The translations under genes were made by a program, and so were the position numbers. The notes under the pieces were generated by a model. The model was not told where the DNA came from and searched no databases. It saw nothing but the letters and a program-made list of their open reading frames with translations. DNA of 52,336 nucleotides from JBEIHX01 sp040381075 (GTDB lineage Bacteria; Pseudomonadota; Alphaproteobacteria; Caulobacterales; Aquidulcibacteraceae), in assembly GCA_040381075.1 (NCBI GenBank), contig JBEIHX010000028.1:1-52336 (forward strand), given 5' to 3'. Positions within the stretch are counted from its first letter, which is position 1, and each line of letters opens with the position of its first letter. This document shows, in pieces, positions 41,982-51,331 of the stretch.

Positions 41982-42767
41982 TCAGTGGGCGAACTGCTCG
42001 GCGAGAATGCGCTCTCCAAGCGCCTGGTCGGGATCGAACAGAAGGGTGAGGGTAATCGAATCATCCTGCGCCACCTCGACCGCAGCAACGTCGCGCACCT
42101 CCTGGTTGTCTGCTGCCGCCGACACTGGTCGAAGCTGCGGCTCCAGCACCTCGATACGCACATGCGACTCATGCGGGAGCAGCGCGCCGCGCCAGCGCCG
42201 CGGCCGGAAGGCGCTGATCGGGGTCAGGGCGTGCAGATTGGAGCCCAGCGGGATGATCGAGCCGTGGGCGGAATAGTTGTAGGCCGTCGAACCCGCCGGC
42301 GTGGCGACAATCACTCCGTCACAGGCAAGCTCCGCCATGCGCTCTGCACCGTCGACCAGGATCTTCAGATGGGCCGTCTGGTGCGTCTGGCGCAGCAGGG
42401 ACACCTCGTTGATCGCGTGGCGCTCCTCGACCGCGCCGCAAACGCGCCATGCGCGCATGCGCAGCGGATGCATGCGCACCGCCTCTGCAGCCGCAAGACG
42501 CTCAAGCAGATCCGCCTCATGGTAGGCGTTCATCAGAAAGCCGATGGTGCCGCGGTTCATCCCGTACACCGGCCGGGCGTCGCCCATACGCCGGCGCAAG
42601 GTGTCAAGCATATGCCCATCACCGCCCAGCGCCACCACCGCATCGGCTGCACTCTCGCCGACGTCGCCATAGGCGTGGCGCAGCCGGCGCAGCGCCTCCT
42701 GCGCCTCCGGTCGTGCGCTGGCGGTGAAGGCCAGTTTCTCAATTGATTTCACGGCAGGCGCTTTCAC
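41982..42767 (-). CDS. nadK: NAD kinase
   Basis: 261 aa. The family motifs are present: VVALGGDGHML (GGDG), GMNRGTIGFLMN and VATPAGSTAYNYSAHGSIIP. It phosphorylates NAD to NADP with ATP in the cytoplasm. The start is GTG 42767, with another GTG at 42752 possible; neither has a strong ribosome binding site. Confidence 0.95.
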   Translation of the reverse strand: MKAPAVKSIEKLAFTASARPEAQEALRRLRHAYGDVGESAADAVVALGGDGHMLDTLRRRMGDARPVYGMNRGTIGFLMNAYHEADLLERLAAAEAVRMHPLRMRAWRVCGAVEERHAINEVSLLRQTHQTAHLKILVDGAERMAELACDGVIVATPAGSTAYNYSAHGSIIPLGSNLHALTPISAFRPRRWRGALLPHESHVRIEVLEPQLRPVSAAADNQEVRDVAAVEVAQDDSITLTLLFDPDQALGERILAEQFAH

Positions 42768-42887
42768 GGCGGGGTTTCCTGGACGCGACAGGACACGGGC
42801 GCGCCGGGAGCGTCAAGCCGCAGGACGATTTGACGCGTCAGGCGGGGTCTGCGATTTTCGCGGCCCAGATCACATCGGGAGAGACCC

Positions 42888-43664
42888 ATGGCCGTCGCCT
42901 ATGCGAATGAGGACACGAGCGTGCGCGCGCAGGTATCCAAAGAGGAATGGCAGGCCCGCGTTGACCTGGCCGCGCTGTATCGCCTGGTTGCGGTGTATGG
43001 CTGGACCGACATGATCTTCACGCATATTTCGGCGCGCGCGCCCGGCCCGGAGCATCACTTCCTGATCAATCCCTACGGCATGTTCTTCGAGGAAATCACC
43101 GCCTCGAGCCTGGTCAAGGTGGATCTGGACGGCAACATCGTCGCGCCGACGCCCTACGCCATCAATCCGGCCGGCTTTACCGTTCACTCGGCCATCCACG
43201 CCGCGCGCGACGACGCAATGTTCGTCATTCATGTCCATTCCGACGCGGGCGTCGCCGTTTCGGCGCAGGCTGAGGGGCTTCTGCCGCTGACGCAGCATGC
43301 GTTGATTGTGCGCCCCCATCTTGCCTATCACGATTACGAGGGTATTGCTCTCAACCTGGACGAGCGAACCCGCCTGGTGGCCGATCTTGGCGCCAAGAAC
43401 CTGATGCTGCTCCGAAATCACGGCACGCTTGCCGTCGGTCCGACCGCCGCCTCAGCTTTCCTCAGTCTGTTCTTCCTGGAGCGCGCCTGCCAGCAGCAGG
43501 TCTACGCGCTGTCAGCCGGGCGCGATCGGGTCATGCTGGCGCCTGAGGCCGCGCAGGAGGAGGTGCGTGCGCAGGTCTTCGCAGGGCCCGGCATGGCCGG
43601 CGGCCTCGCCTGGCCCGGCCTGCTGCGCAAGCTTGACCGCGAGTCGCCAGGCTACGACGCGTAA
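42888..43664 (+). CDS. Class II aldolase/adducin-family protein
   Basis: 258 aa. Zinc ligands of the class II aldolase fold are visible in VIHVHSDAG and the later LRNHGTLAVGPT, with GWTDMIFTHISARAPG near the start. Family members are sugar-phosphate aldolases or epimerases, but the adducin-like subgroup often has no known substrate. It is divergent from nadK. A 688-base gap follows. Confidence 0.9.
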   Translation: MAVAYANEDTSVRAQVSKEEWQARVDLAALYRLVAVYGWTDMIFTHISARAPGPEHHFLINPYGMFFEEITASSLVKVDLDGNIVAPTPYAINPAGFTVHSAIHAARDDAMFVIHVHSDAGVAVSAQAEGLLPLTQHALIVRPHLAYHDYEGIALNLDERTRLVADLGAKNLMLLRNHGTLAVGPTAASAFLSLFFLERACQQQVYALSAGRDRVMLAPEAAQEEVRAQVFAGPGMAGGLAWPGLLRKLDRESPGYDA

Positions 43665-43935
43665 CCCCGCCCGTTGGTGGTTTCCCCGGTTCTCAGTGTC
43701 GCCCGCTCGCAGGTGCGCCCGCCCGCGGTTTGGTGTGGGCGCTGTGCCAGCGCCTCGGTCCCGGGTCATCCGCGGTCAAGCCGCGCAAGGGTGGCCAGGA
43801 CGCTGAACCGGCGTCACGGGCCCAGGGTGCTTTCACCCTGACCATGCCTGCGCAGGCGCCAGGGGCCGCTGCTGCGCCCGCCAGCCGTGGCGTCCTGAGC
43901 GACCATTCGCCGTCGGGCGGTGCAACACCGCCCTT

Positions 43936-44009
43936 TGCGCTTCAGGGGGCCTGTGCGCTTCAGGGGGCCTGTGCGCCGCAGCGGGGGCCTGTCCGCCGGC
44001 CGCAGGGGC
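43936..44009. repeat. 18-base tandem array, about 3.5 units
   Basis: TGCGCTTCAGGGGGCCTG at 43936 and 43954, then diverged copies at 43972 (TGCGCCGCAGCGGGGGCCTG) and 43992 (TCCGCCGGCCGCAGGGGCTG). The array lies in the 688-base gap 43665-44352 between the class II aldolase and the efflux operon. I see no gene there. An inverted repeat GCCTGCG / CGCAGGC occurs near 44194 and 44230, in the likely promoter region of the efflux genes. Confidence 0.85.
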
Positions 44010-44352
44010 TGGACACAGGCGCGCCCAGCCCCACATCAGGACGCTGGCGGTGCGGCGACGTCTCCGGACGGACAGTACTGGCCCATCTGGCGGGGGATAT
44101 GTCTGCCTCGGACATGTGACGCGCGGATAAGCGTCGTTTCGGGTGCAGGCGCAGCTTTAGACCTGTCGAGGCTGTTTGCTCTCCCATCGCCGCGCCTGCG
44201 ACATCGCGCCGATAAGGGGAGGCGCCGGCGCAGGCTAGGATGGCGCGCGATCTCTGCGCCGGGCAGGAGATGTGTCATGGGCCCTGGTCGGCGCGCGTCA
44301 GCGTGCCGACAGGCCTGCGCCCAATTGGGGGCGCGTGAGCGGAGCGGAGTGA

Positions 44353-45558
44353 ATGTCAGTCATCCAGCGCTACGGCTTTGTCGGGGCGGTCCTGGCCGTC
44401 CTCGTGGTGATGGGCGCGCTGATACTCAGCAAGTCTCTCTCAGGCCCGGCGAACCGAGAGGCTGGCGGCTCAGCTCCGGCGGGGCAGGGGACCGCAGGCG
44501 GGCGACCGGGCGGGGCGGGTCCAGGAGGCGGGGGTCCAGGCAACGCGATTCCTGTGCGTCCGGCGACGATTGCGTCGCGCGATTTTTCGGACGTCATCGA
44601 GGCGATCGGCACCGCCCAGGCCAATGAGAGCATCATCGTCGCGTCCAAGGTGACCGATATCGTCAAGCAGGCGTATTTCGAGAGCGGTCGCTATGTGCGT
44701 AAGGGCGATCCGCTGGTGGAACTGCAGAGTGCAGAACAGGCTGCCGATCTTGCACAGGCCAAGGCCGCCCTGAAGGAAGCTGAAAGCTCACTGGTGCGGT
44801 TTCAGGAACTGTTCGACAAGGGATTGACGCCCCAGGCGCGCCTCGATGCGGCGACTGCAGCGCGTGACCGCGCCGCCGCCCAGGCGGCGGCGCTCGAAAG
44901 CCGGCTGGCTGACCGGTTCATCCGGGCGCCTTTCTCCGGCGTCGTTGGCCTGCGCTCCATCAGTCCCGGCGCCCTGGTGCGTCCCGGTGATCCGATCACC
45001 ACCCTGGATGACGTGGCGACCATCAAGCTGGACTTCGAGTTGCCGGAGTGGGCGCTTGCCAAGGTCAGGGCCGGCGCCCGCATCGAGGCCCTGTCAGCCG
45101 CCTATCCGGGCGTCCGCTTCGACGGCGCAATCGGCCAGATGGACACCCGCGTAAACCCGACAACCCGCACGATTCGCGCCCGCGCCTTCCTGCCCAACCG
45201 TGATCGCCGCCTGAAACCAGGCATGCTGATGACGGTGAGGGTGGCCTCCGGTGCACGTCAGGCGATCGCAGCGCCCGAGCTGGCTCTCATCGACAGCGGC
45301 GACCAGCCCTATGTGTTCCGGATCGCGCAGAAGGAAGGACGCCTCACCGCAGAACGCACCACGGTGCGCATCGGCGCCCGGTTCGGCGGGTATGTCGAGA
45401 TCCTTGAGGGTGTGAAACCCGGCGAGCGGGTGGTTCTGGATGGGGTGAACCGCGTGCGTCCCGGCGGGCCTGTGCGGATCATAGAGGCTGCCGGTCCCGC
45501 AGACAGTGTGCGCCCGCAGGGCGGCGATCCCGTGTCCCAGAGCGGAGCGCCCCGCTGA
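44353..45558 (+). CDS. RND efflux periplasmic adaptor (membrane fusion protein)
   Basis: 401 aa. One N-terminal membrane segment (FVGAVLAVLVVMGALIL), a Gly/Pro-rich linker, then the barrel-sandwich/lipoyl motif (SKVTDIVKQAYFESGRYVRKGDPLVEL), a coiled-coil hairpin (LAQAKAALKEAESSLVRFQELFDKGL... AAQAAALESRLADRFIRAPFSGVVG) and the beta-barrel domain. It connects the RND pump to an outer membrane channel. GGAGTGA lies just before the ATG. The stop overlaps the pump start (TGATG). No regulator gene or outer membrane factor is adjacent. Confidence 0.95.
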   Translation: MSVIQRYGFVGAVLAVLVVMGALILSKSLSGPANREAGGSAPAGQGTAGGRPGGAGPGGGGPGNAIPVRPATIASRDFSDVIEAIGTAQANESIIVASKVTDIVKQAYFESGRYVRKGDPLVELQSAEQAADLAQAKAALKEAESSLVRFQELFDKGLTPQARLDAATAARDRAAAQAAALESRLADRFIRAPFSGVVGLRSISPGALVRPGDPITTLDDVATIKLDFELPEWALAKVRAGARIEALSAAYPGVRFDGAIGQMDTRVNPTTRTIRARAFLPNRDRRLKPGMLMTVRVASGARQAIAAPELALIDSGDQPYVFRIAQKEGRLTAERTTVRIGARFGGYVEILEGVKPGERVVLDGVNRVRPGGPVRIIEAAGPADSVRPQGGDPVSQSGAPR

Positions 45559-48500
45559 TGCAGCTGTCAGACATCTCCGTCAAACGGCCCGTGCTGGCGC
45601 TCGTCGCGAGCCTGTTTCTCATCGCCTTCGGCGCCATCGCCTTTCGCTCCCTGCCACTGCGCGAGCTGCCGGATGTCGATGCGCCTGTCGTGTCGATCTC
45701 CACCCAGTATCGCGGCGCCTCCTCAGAAATCATTGAAAGCCGCATCACGCAGGTCATTGAAGACCAGCTTTCCGGCATTGAGGGGATCGATTCGATCACC
45801 TCGACAAGCCGTGATGGACGCAGCTCCATCAATGTCGAATTCAAACTCGGGCGCGACATCGAGGCTGCGGCGAATGACGTGCGCAACGCGGTCGGCCGGG
45901 TTCAGGATCAGCTTCCCCAGGGCGTCGATCCGCCGACGGTTCAAAAGACCGATGCTGACGCTGAGGCGATCATCTGGCTCAATATGAGCTCAACGACCAT
46001 CAACAGGGTCGATCTTACAGACTACGCAGAACGCTATGTGGTCGATCGGCTCTCGACCCTGCCCGGCGTGGCGAATGTGCGCATCGGCGGCAGTCTCCGC
46101 CCCGCCATGCGCATCTGGATCGACCCCGAAGCGCTCGCCGCGCGCGGCTTGACCGTGGACGATGTCGACCAGGCTTTGCGTGCACAGAACATTGAGCTGC
46201 CCGGCGGCTATGTCGAGGGACCGACCAAGGATTACACCGTCCGCATCAACCGGGAGTATCGTTCTGAAGACGACTTTCGCCGGCTGCCCGTCGGCAGGGC
46301 TGCGCAAGGCGGCTATCAGGTGCGCCTGGGCGACGTCGCCCGGGTGGAGCGCGCCCCCGAAGACCTGCGCCGCATGTTTCGTGGTAACGGCGTCAACCAG
46401 ATTGGTCTCGGCATCGCACGCCAATCGAAGTCGAATGCGCTGGAGGTTGGTCAGTCAGTGAAGGCCGAGGTGGAGAAGATCCGCCCGACGCTGCCAGCCG
46501 GAACCGAGATTTTTGTTGCATCCGACTCGACCGTGTTCATTCAGCAGGCCATCGACGAGGTGTGGAAGACGATGGGTGAGGCCATCCTGCTCGTCGTTGT
46601 GGTCATCTTCCTGTTTTTGGGATCCCTGCGCGCCGCCTTCATCCCCTCGGCCGTCATTCCTGTGTGTCTCGTTGGCGTCTTTCTGGTCCTTGGGCTTGCC
46701 GGGTTCTCCATAAACCTTCTGACCTTGCTCGCGCTGGTGCTCGCCATCGGTCTCGTGGTCGACGATTCCATCGTGGTGTTGGAGAACGTGCAGCGTCGCG
46801 TTGACATGGGCGAGCCCGCGACGGTCGCCGCCTTGCGCGGCACGCGTCAGGTCGCCTTTGCCGTGATCGCGACGTCAGCCGTGCTCATCACCGTGTTCGC
46901 GCCGCTGCTGTTTGTTGGCGGCTACGTCGGCCGTCTGTTCATCGAACTCGCCGTCACCATGGCCGGCGTTGTGGCGATATCTGCATTTTGTTCGCTGACG
47001 CTGACGCCCATGATGTGTTCAAAGATTGTGCGTCCCATCGATCCCCACAAGGGCTTGCCAGGCTTTCTCACCCGACGCCTCGACGAGCTTCGCATGGCCT
47101 ATCGCAGCAGCCTGGAGGGCATTCTCTCGGCCAAGTGGCTCGTCGGCGTGATCTTTGCGCTTGTCGTCGCTGCAGGCCTGTTCATGCTGGGTCGGCTTCC
47201 CAGCGAGCTGTTGCCCAAGGAGGACCGCGGCAACTTCATGCTGAACGTCCAGGGGCCGGAGGGTGCGGGCTTCGATGTGACCGAACGCACCATGATGGAG
47301 GTCGAGAAGATCCTCCTCGGCTACGTCGAGAATGGCGAAGCCTCGCGCATCCTTGTCGTCGTGCCGCGGTTCCAGGATTCGGGTGTAAACCGTTTCAACG
47401 GTGGCAACGGGCGCGTCTTTCTTGCTGACTGGAAGGATCGCGAACGGTCGGGATTCGAGATCCTTGATGAACTCAATCAGAAACTCGGTCAGGTCCCGAA
47501 CGCAAATGCGCGCGCCATGATGCAAAGCCCCATAAGCGGCGGCCCCGGCGGGGGTGACGAGGTATCGATCGTGATCGCGGGCGAGGACTACGCCCAGATC
47601 GCTGCAATCGCGGAGCGCGTGGTTGAGAAAGCCCGCGGAAATCCGGGACTGATCCGCCCGCGATCCAACTATGAGCCGTCCAATCCGCGCGTCATCGTGG
47701 ACATCGACCGCGAGCGTGCAGCCGCGCTCGGCGTGTCGACCCAGGCCATCGGGCGCACCCTTGAGGCGACCATGGGGTCGCGTCGGGTGAACACCTATAT
47801 CGAGGGCGGCGAGGAGTATTATGTCATCATCCAGGCTGAACGCGCAAAGCGTCAGTCCATGGCCGACATGGCAGGCGTGTACGTGCGCTCCGATCGTTCG
47901 GGGGAGCTCGTTCCTTTGGCCAATCTCGTCAGTTTCAGAACGGTCGGCGATTCTGCCGAATTGCGAAGGGTGAACCGCCTGCGCTCGGTCAGTGTCGGCG
48001 CCGGATTGGCCAGCGGCTACACAATCGGGGAGGCGCTTGCATTCCTGGAAGGTGCTGCAAGGCAGGAGATGGCCGGAACAACGGCGCGCGTTGATTACAC
48101 CGGGGCCGCCAAGCAATTCCGGGACGCCTCCGGCGCCATCATGTTCGCCTTCGCCATTGCGCTTCTGGTGGTCTACTTAACCCTCGCAGCCCAGTTTGAG
48201 AGCTTTATCCATCCGTTCACGATCATGTTCACAGTGCCGCTCGCCCTCGCCGGGGGTGCTTTCGGTCTGTTCATGCTCAACGGGTCGCTCAACATCTACA
48301 GCCAGATCGGCATGATCATTCTTATCGCACTCGCGGCCAAGAACGGGATCTTGCTTGTCGAGTTCGCCAACCAGTTGCGTGACGAGGGACGGGCAGTGCG
48401 CGATGCGATCCTGGAATCGGCCGAGCTGCGTTTGCGTCCGATCCTGATGACGTCGGTTGCGACGGTGGCAGGGGCCATGCCGTTGATCTTCGGAGACGGG

Positions 48501-48692
48501 GCCGGCGCGGAGAGCCGCAGGGCGATCGGCGTGGTGATCGTGTTCGGCGTCAGTTTCGCAACGTTCTTGACGCTGTTCGTGGTGCCGGCGGTCTACGATC
48601 TCCTGGCGCGCTTCACAAAATCTCCCGAGGCCACGGCGCGGGCGATTGAGGCCTATGAGGAGGCGGAGAAGCGCGCCCAGCCGGCAGAATGA
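45558..48692 (+). CDS. RND-family multidrug efflux pump inner membrane subunit (AcrB-like)
   Basis: 1044 aa, full length. The start LSDISVKRPVLALVASLFLIAFG and RELPDVDAPVVSISTQYRGAS is typical; transmembrane helix 4 carries the proton-relay aspartates in LVLAIGLVVDDSIVVLENV. The second half repeats the fold (LVVYLTLAAQFESFIHPFTIMF, ALAAKNGILLVEFANQLRDEG). It exports hydrophobic compounds using the proton gradient, working with the adaptor encoded just upstream. Substrate range is unknown. Confidence 0.96.
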   Translation: MQLSDISVKRPVLALVASLFLIAFGAIAFRSLPLRELPDVDAPVVSISTQYRGASSEIIESRITQVIEDQLSGIEGIDSITSTSRDGRSSINVEFKLGRDIEAAANDVRNAVGRVQDQLPQGVDPPTVQKTDADAEAIIWLNMSSTTINRVDLTDYAERYVVDRLSTLPGVANVRIGGSLRPAMRIWIDPEALAARGLTVDDVDQALRAQNIELPGGYVEGPTKDYTVRINREYRSEDDFRRLPVGRAAQGGYQVRLGDVARVERAPEDLRRMFRGNGVNQIGLGIARQSKSNALEVGQSVKAEVEKIRPTLPAGTEIFVASDSTVFIQQAIDEVWKTMGEAILLVVVVIFLFLGSLRAAFIPSAVIPVCLVGVFLVLGLAGFSINLLTLLALVLAIGLVVDDSIVVLENVQRRVDMGEPATVAALRGTRQVAFAVIATSAVLITVFAPLLFVGGYVGRLFIELAVTMAGVVAISAFCSLTLTPMMCSKIVRPIDPHKGLPGFLTRRLDELRMAYRSSLEGILSAKWLVGVIFALVVAAGLFMLGRLPSELLPKEDRGNFMLNVQGPEGAGFDVTERTMMEVEKILLGYVENGEASRILVVVPRFQDSGVNRFNGGNGRVFLADWKDRERSGFEILDELNQKLGQVPNANARAMMQSPISGGPGGGDEVSIVIAGEDYAQIAAIAERVVEKARGNPGLIRPRSNYEPSNPRVIVDIDRERAAALGVSTQAIGRTLEATMGSRRVNTYIEGGEEYYVIIQAERAKRQSMADMAGVYVRSDRSGELVPLANLVSFRTVGDSAELRRVNRLRSVSVGAGLASGYTIGEALAFLEGAARQEMAGTTARVDYTGAAKQFRDASGAIMFAFAIALLVVYLTLAAQFESFIHPFTIMFTVPLALAGGAFGLFMLNGSLNIYSQIGMIILIALAAKNGILLVEFANQLRDEGRAVRDAILESAELRLRPILMTSVATVAGAMPLIFGDGAGAESRRAIGVVIVFGVSFATFLTLFVVPAVYDLLARFTKSPEATARAIEAYEEAEKRAQPAE

Positions 48693-48735
48693 TTGGCCCG
48701 GAGGGTCTGGCCTGCGGCGGCGGGCCCAGCGCGGG

Positions 48736-48777
48736 CACGCCCCGCACGAGCACGCCCAGCACGAGCACGCCCAGTGC
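48736..48777. repeat. 15-base tandem array, 3 units
   Basis: CACGCCCCGCACGAG, CACGCCCAGCACGAG and CACGCCCAGTGCAAT at 48736, 48751 and 48766. A second short duplication (CCGCCGTCTGG) lies near 48837 and 48853. Both are in the 279-base gap 48693-48971 between the convergent efflux and map genes, which holds no gene. Confidence 0.85.
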
Positions 48778-48971
48778 AATGACGGGTCTGTCCAACACTG
48801 GCCGTTTCACACTGGGCCCCCCAACGGTCCGCCACCCCGCCGTCTGGCCAGCCCGCCGTCTGGTGGATCCAGGACCCGATCAAGGGCGTCCAGCGAGCTG
48901 CTCGACGCTCGGCCCGCGTCTGATGGACGGCGCCCTCAATTGTATGCCGGGCCGCCGGGCGCGCCGCCGCG

Positions 48972-49811
48972 TTAGCCTTCGACCGTGATCAGTTGGTGTG
49001 GCTGATCAAGCCCTTTGGGCGACAGGGTGAAGATCTCCACGCCCTGTTCCGTAACCCCGACGGAGTGCTCAAACTGGGCAGACAACGACCGGTCCCGGGT
49101 CACGCTCGTCCAGCCGTCCGGCAGGATCGACACCGCGTTCTTGCCGAGATTGACCATCGGCTCCACCGTAAAGAACATGCCTGCGCGAAGTCCCACGCCA
49201 TCGTTGCGTCGGCCGAAATGCAGGATGTTTGGGGCGTCATGGAACACGCGGCCGAGCCCGTGGCCGCAGAAATCGCGCACGACGCTCATGCGCTGGCGCT
49301 CGATATGCTCCTGGATCGTGGCCCCGAGCTCACCCGTGGTCACACCAGGTCTGATTGCAGTGATGGCAAGCATCATTGCTTCGTACGTCAGATCCATCAG
49401 CCGTCGGGCTTTGCGCTTCACCGGCGGGACAGCGTACATCCGGCTGGTGTCGCCGTGCCAGCCATCGACGATCACAGTCACGTCTATGTTCAGGATGTCG
49501 CCGCTGCGCAGCGCCCTCGGCCCGGGCACGCCATGGCAGACCACATGGTTCAGCGAGGTGCAGATCGTCTTGGTGTATCCGCGATACCCCAGGCACGCCG
49601 GCAGTCCCCGATGGTCAAGAATGAATTCCCGCGCGAGCGTGTCGAGATGGTCCGTGGTCACGCCCTCTTTGACTTCGTCAACCAGCATATCGAGGCAGCG
49701 CGCAGCAAGCTCGCCGGCCTTGCGCATGCCCGCGTAGTCCTCCGCGCTGTGCAGCTTGATCTGGCCAGTGTTGCGCGGTGTGGCCTGTTTGGCGTCGATG
49801 TACACGTTCAC
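48972..49811 (-). CDS. map: Type I methionine aminopeptidase
   Basis: 279 aa. The five metal ligands are in context: NIDVTVIVDGWHGDTSRMY (two Asp), CGHGLGRVFHDAP (His), FTVEPMV (Glu) and AQFEHSVGVTEQG (Glu). It removes the starting methionine from nascent proteins. The start is GTG 49811. It lies 38 bases after sfsA on the same strand, so the two may be cotranscribed. Confidence 0.95.
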   Translation of the reverse strand: MNVYIDAKQATPRNTGQIKLHSAEDYAGMRKAGELAARCLDMLVDEVKEGVTTDHLDTLAREFILDHRGLPACLGYRGYTKTICTSLNHVVCHGVPGPRALRSGDILNIDVTVIVDGWHGDTSRMYAVPPVKRKARRLMDLTYEAMMLAITAIRPGVTTGELGATIQEHIERQRMSVVRDFCGHGLGRVFHDAPNILHFGRRNDGVGLRAGMFFTVEPMVNLGKNAVSILPDGWTSVTRDRSLSAQFEHSVGVTEQGVEIFTLSPKGLDQPHQLITVEG

Positions 49812-49849
49812 AGCGGGCGAGCCTCTCCAATCGCTGATGCGGAAGCGAA

Positions 49850-50551
49850 CTAAAGGTCAATTCGCAGGCGGCGGTTCAGTCTCACCTCCTGCGGGGTGAC
49901 ACCACAATCATAGCATAGAAACTCTACCCCGCGCGAGGCGGCTGCCCGGGTGGCCTCGGCATAGGCAGGGTCAATGTCTGCAGCGAAGCGCAGACGCTCA
50001 CAGTCCATGCGCTGAACGACATACAACATCACGGCCCGCGCCCCTGCAGCGGCCATGGCGGTCAGTTCGCCGATGTGTTTGAGGCCGCGCGCCGTGGCGC
50101 TGTCCGGGAACTCGGCGACGCCTGCCTCGCGCATGAAGTGGACGTTCTTGACCTCCACATAGGCGGGTGGGCGTTGGGCGGCCTGGAGCAGGAAATCAAT
50201 GCGGCTGGCTGCGCCATAGGCCTGTTCCGGGCGGATGGCATCATATCCCGCAAGCTCATGCACCACGCCGGCGGCCAAAGCTTCGCCTACCGCCTTGTTG
50301 GCGAGACCAGGGTCTATCCCCACCAGACCGCTGGCCGTTTCGACGAGCCGCCAGCCGTAAGCCAGACGCGCCCCCTGCCTTGCCGGTTCCAGAAGCACCG
50401 TCTGGCCAGCGTCGCACAGGCCGCGCATGGATCCCGTGTTGGGGCAATGAACGGTCAAGGTCGCGCCGTCGTGCAGCGTGACGTCGGCGAAGAACCGCTT
50501 GTACCGACGCTCCAGGCGGGCGGGGGTCAAGGCGCGGGCGAAGGTGACCAT
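49850..50551 (-). CDS. sfsA: Sugar fermentation stimulation protein homolog SfsA
   Basis: 233 aa. VHCPNTGSMRGLC, TASGLVGIDPGLANKAVGEAL, RIDFLLQ, YVEVKNVHFM and FPDSATARGLKHIGEL are SfsA family signatures. The fold is related to nucleases and a DNA-binding role has been proposed, but the biochemical function is not settled. ATG 50551 matches the usual N-terminus (VTFARALTPARLERRYKRFFADV). It precedes map on the same strand. Confidence 0.94.
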   Translation of the reverse strand: MVTFARALTPARLERRYKRFFADVTLHDGATLTVHCPNTGSMRGLCDAGQTVLLEPARQGARLAYGWRLVETASGLVGIDPGLANKAVGEALAAGVVHELAGYDAIRPEQAYGAASRIDFLLQAAQRPPAYVEVKNVHFMREAGVAEFPDSATARGLKHIGELTAMAAAGARAVMLYVVQRMDCERLRFAADIDPAYAEATRAAASRGVEFLCYDCGVTPQEVRLNRRLRIDL

Positions 50552-50674
50552 GGCGCATCGCGTCCCATAGCGGCGGACGCGTTGCAAGGGCGGCAGGTTT
50601 TCTCCTGCATCCCCGACGCGGCGCGCCACGGTTGCGGTGGGGCCTGTCAGCGGCTAAACAAACCCCCTATCGGT

Positions 50675-50752
50675 CGGAGCGTGGCGCAGCCCGGTTAGCG
50701 CACTAGTCTGGGGGACTAGGGGTCGTGGGTTCGAATCCCGCCGCTCCGACCA
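50675..50752 (+). tRNA. tRNA-Pro (anticodon GGG)
   Basis: Complete cloverleaf: acceptor stem CGGAGCG / CGCTCCG, D stem GCGC / GCGC, anticodon stem CTAGT / ACTAG with loop CTGGGGG giving anticodon GGG, and T arm GTGGG-TTCGAAT-CCCGC. The 3' CCA is encoded. Its 3' end borders island-like DNA, as is common for integration sites. Confidence 0.95.
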
Positions 50753-50912
50753 GCAAATTCAAGGGGTTACCGGACCCGGGTAAACCATCCAAGAACCCCG
50801 TGCCCCGCCACTGCCCCACTTCAGCGGCGGGAGTGGTCGACGTTGATCCGTCGCGATCAGCTCCCATGTCGCGTCGCTTTCGATTTTTTCGATTGGGTGG
50901 TGGCGTGCCGCC

Positions 50913-51329
50913 ATGACCAGGCCAGCCACTCTCACCCGTCCGACTTCCGACGCTGAAGCAAGCCAGGCCCGGCGTGCGCTCGAGGCGATGCGTCAGGGCA
51001 AGCCTCTGATCGGCGACGCGGCCGCGCCTCCCGCCGCAGCGGCGGCGTTCGAGCGCGTGCTGGAAGCGATGGCCGAAGGCGGCGGCGCGGCTGTCGTGCC
51101 GCTCGATGCAGAGCTTACCACTCAGCAGGCCGCCGACATTCTCGGCGTCTCGCGCCCAACCCTGATCAAGTATCTGGAGGACGGCACACTGCCGTTCCGC
51201 ACGATCGGCGTGCATCGCCGGGTGAAGGCTGTGGACCTGTTCGCCTATCTCGAACAGGAGCGCGCGCGGCGCGAGGCGGCGCTCGACGAGATGGTGTCGA
51301 TCAGCCAGCGGGCCGGCTTTTACGACTGA
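50913..51329 (+). CDS. Excisionase-type HTH antitoxin
   Basis: 138 aa. LTTQQAADILGVSRPTLIKYLEDGTLPFRTIGVHRRVKAVDLFAYLEQERARR is the MerR/excisionase-type winged helix seen in antitoxins paired with PIN toxins. The first 60 residues are Ala-rich and helical. The toxin gene starts two bases after its stop. It should neutralise the toxin and repress the operon. The pair lies just after a tRNA gene, consistent with a mobile island. Confidence 0.88.
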   Translation: MTRPATLTRPTSDAEASQARRALEAMRQGKPLIGDAAAPPAAAAAFERVLEAMAEGGGAAVVPLDAELTTQQAADILGVSRPTLIKYLEDGTLPFRTIGVHRRVKAVDLFAYLEQERARREAALDEMVSISQRAGFYD

Positions 51330-51331
51330 TC

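Noticed and set aside
43920..44352. Open frame with RFRGPV repeats before the efflux operon
   Set aside because: It is the 18-base array read in one frame, runs out of frame into the adaptor gene and has no ribosome binding site.
3363..48777. Tandem arrays as CRISPR loci
   Set aside because: Units are contiguous with no unique spacers, too short for CRISPR repeats, and no cas gene is present.
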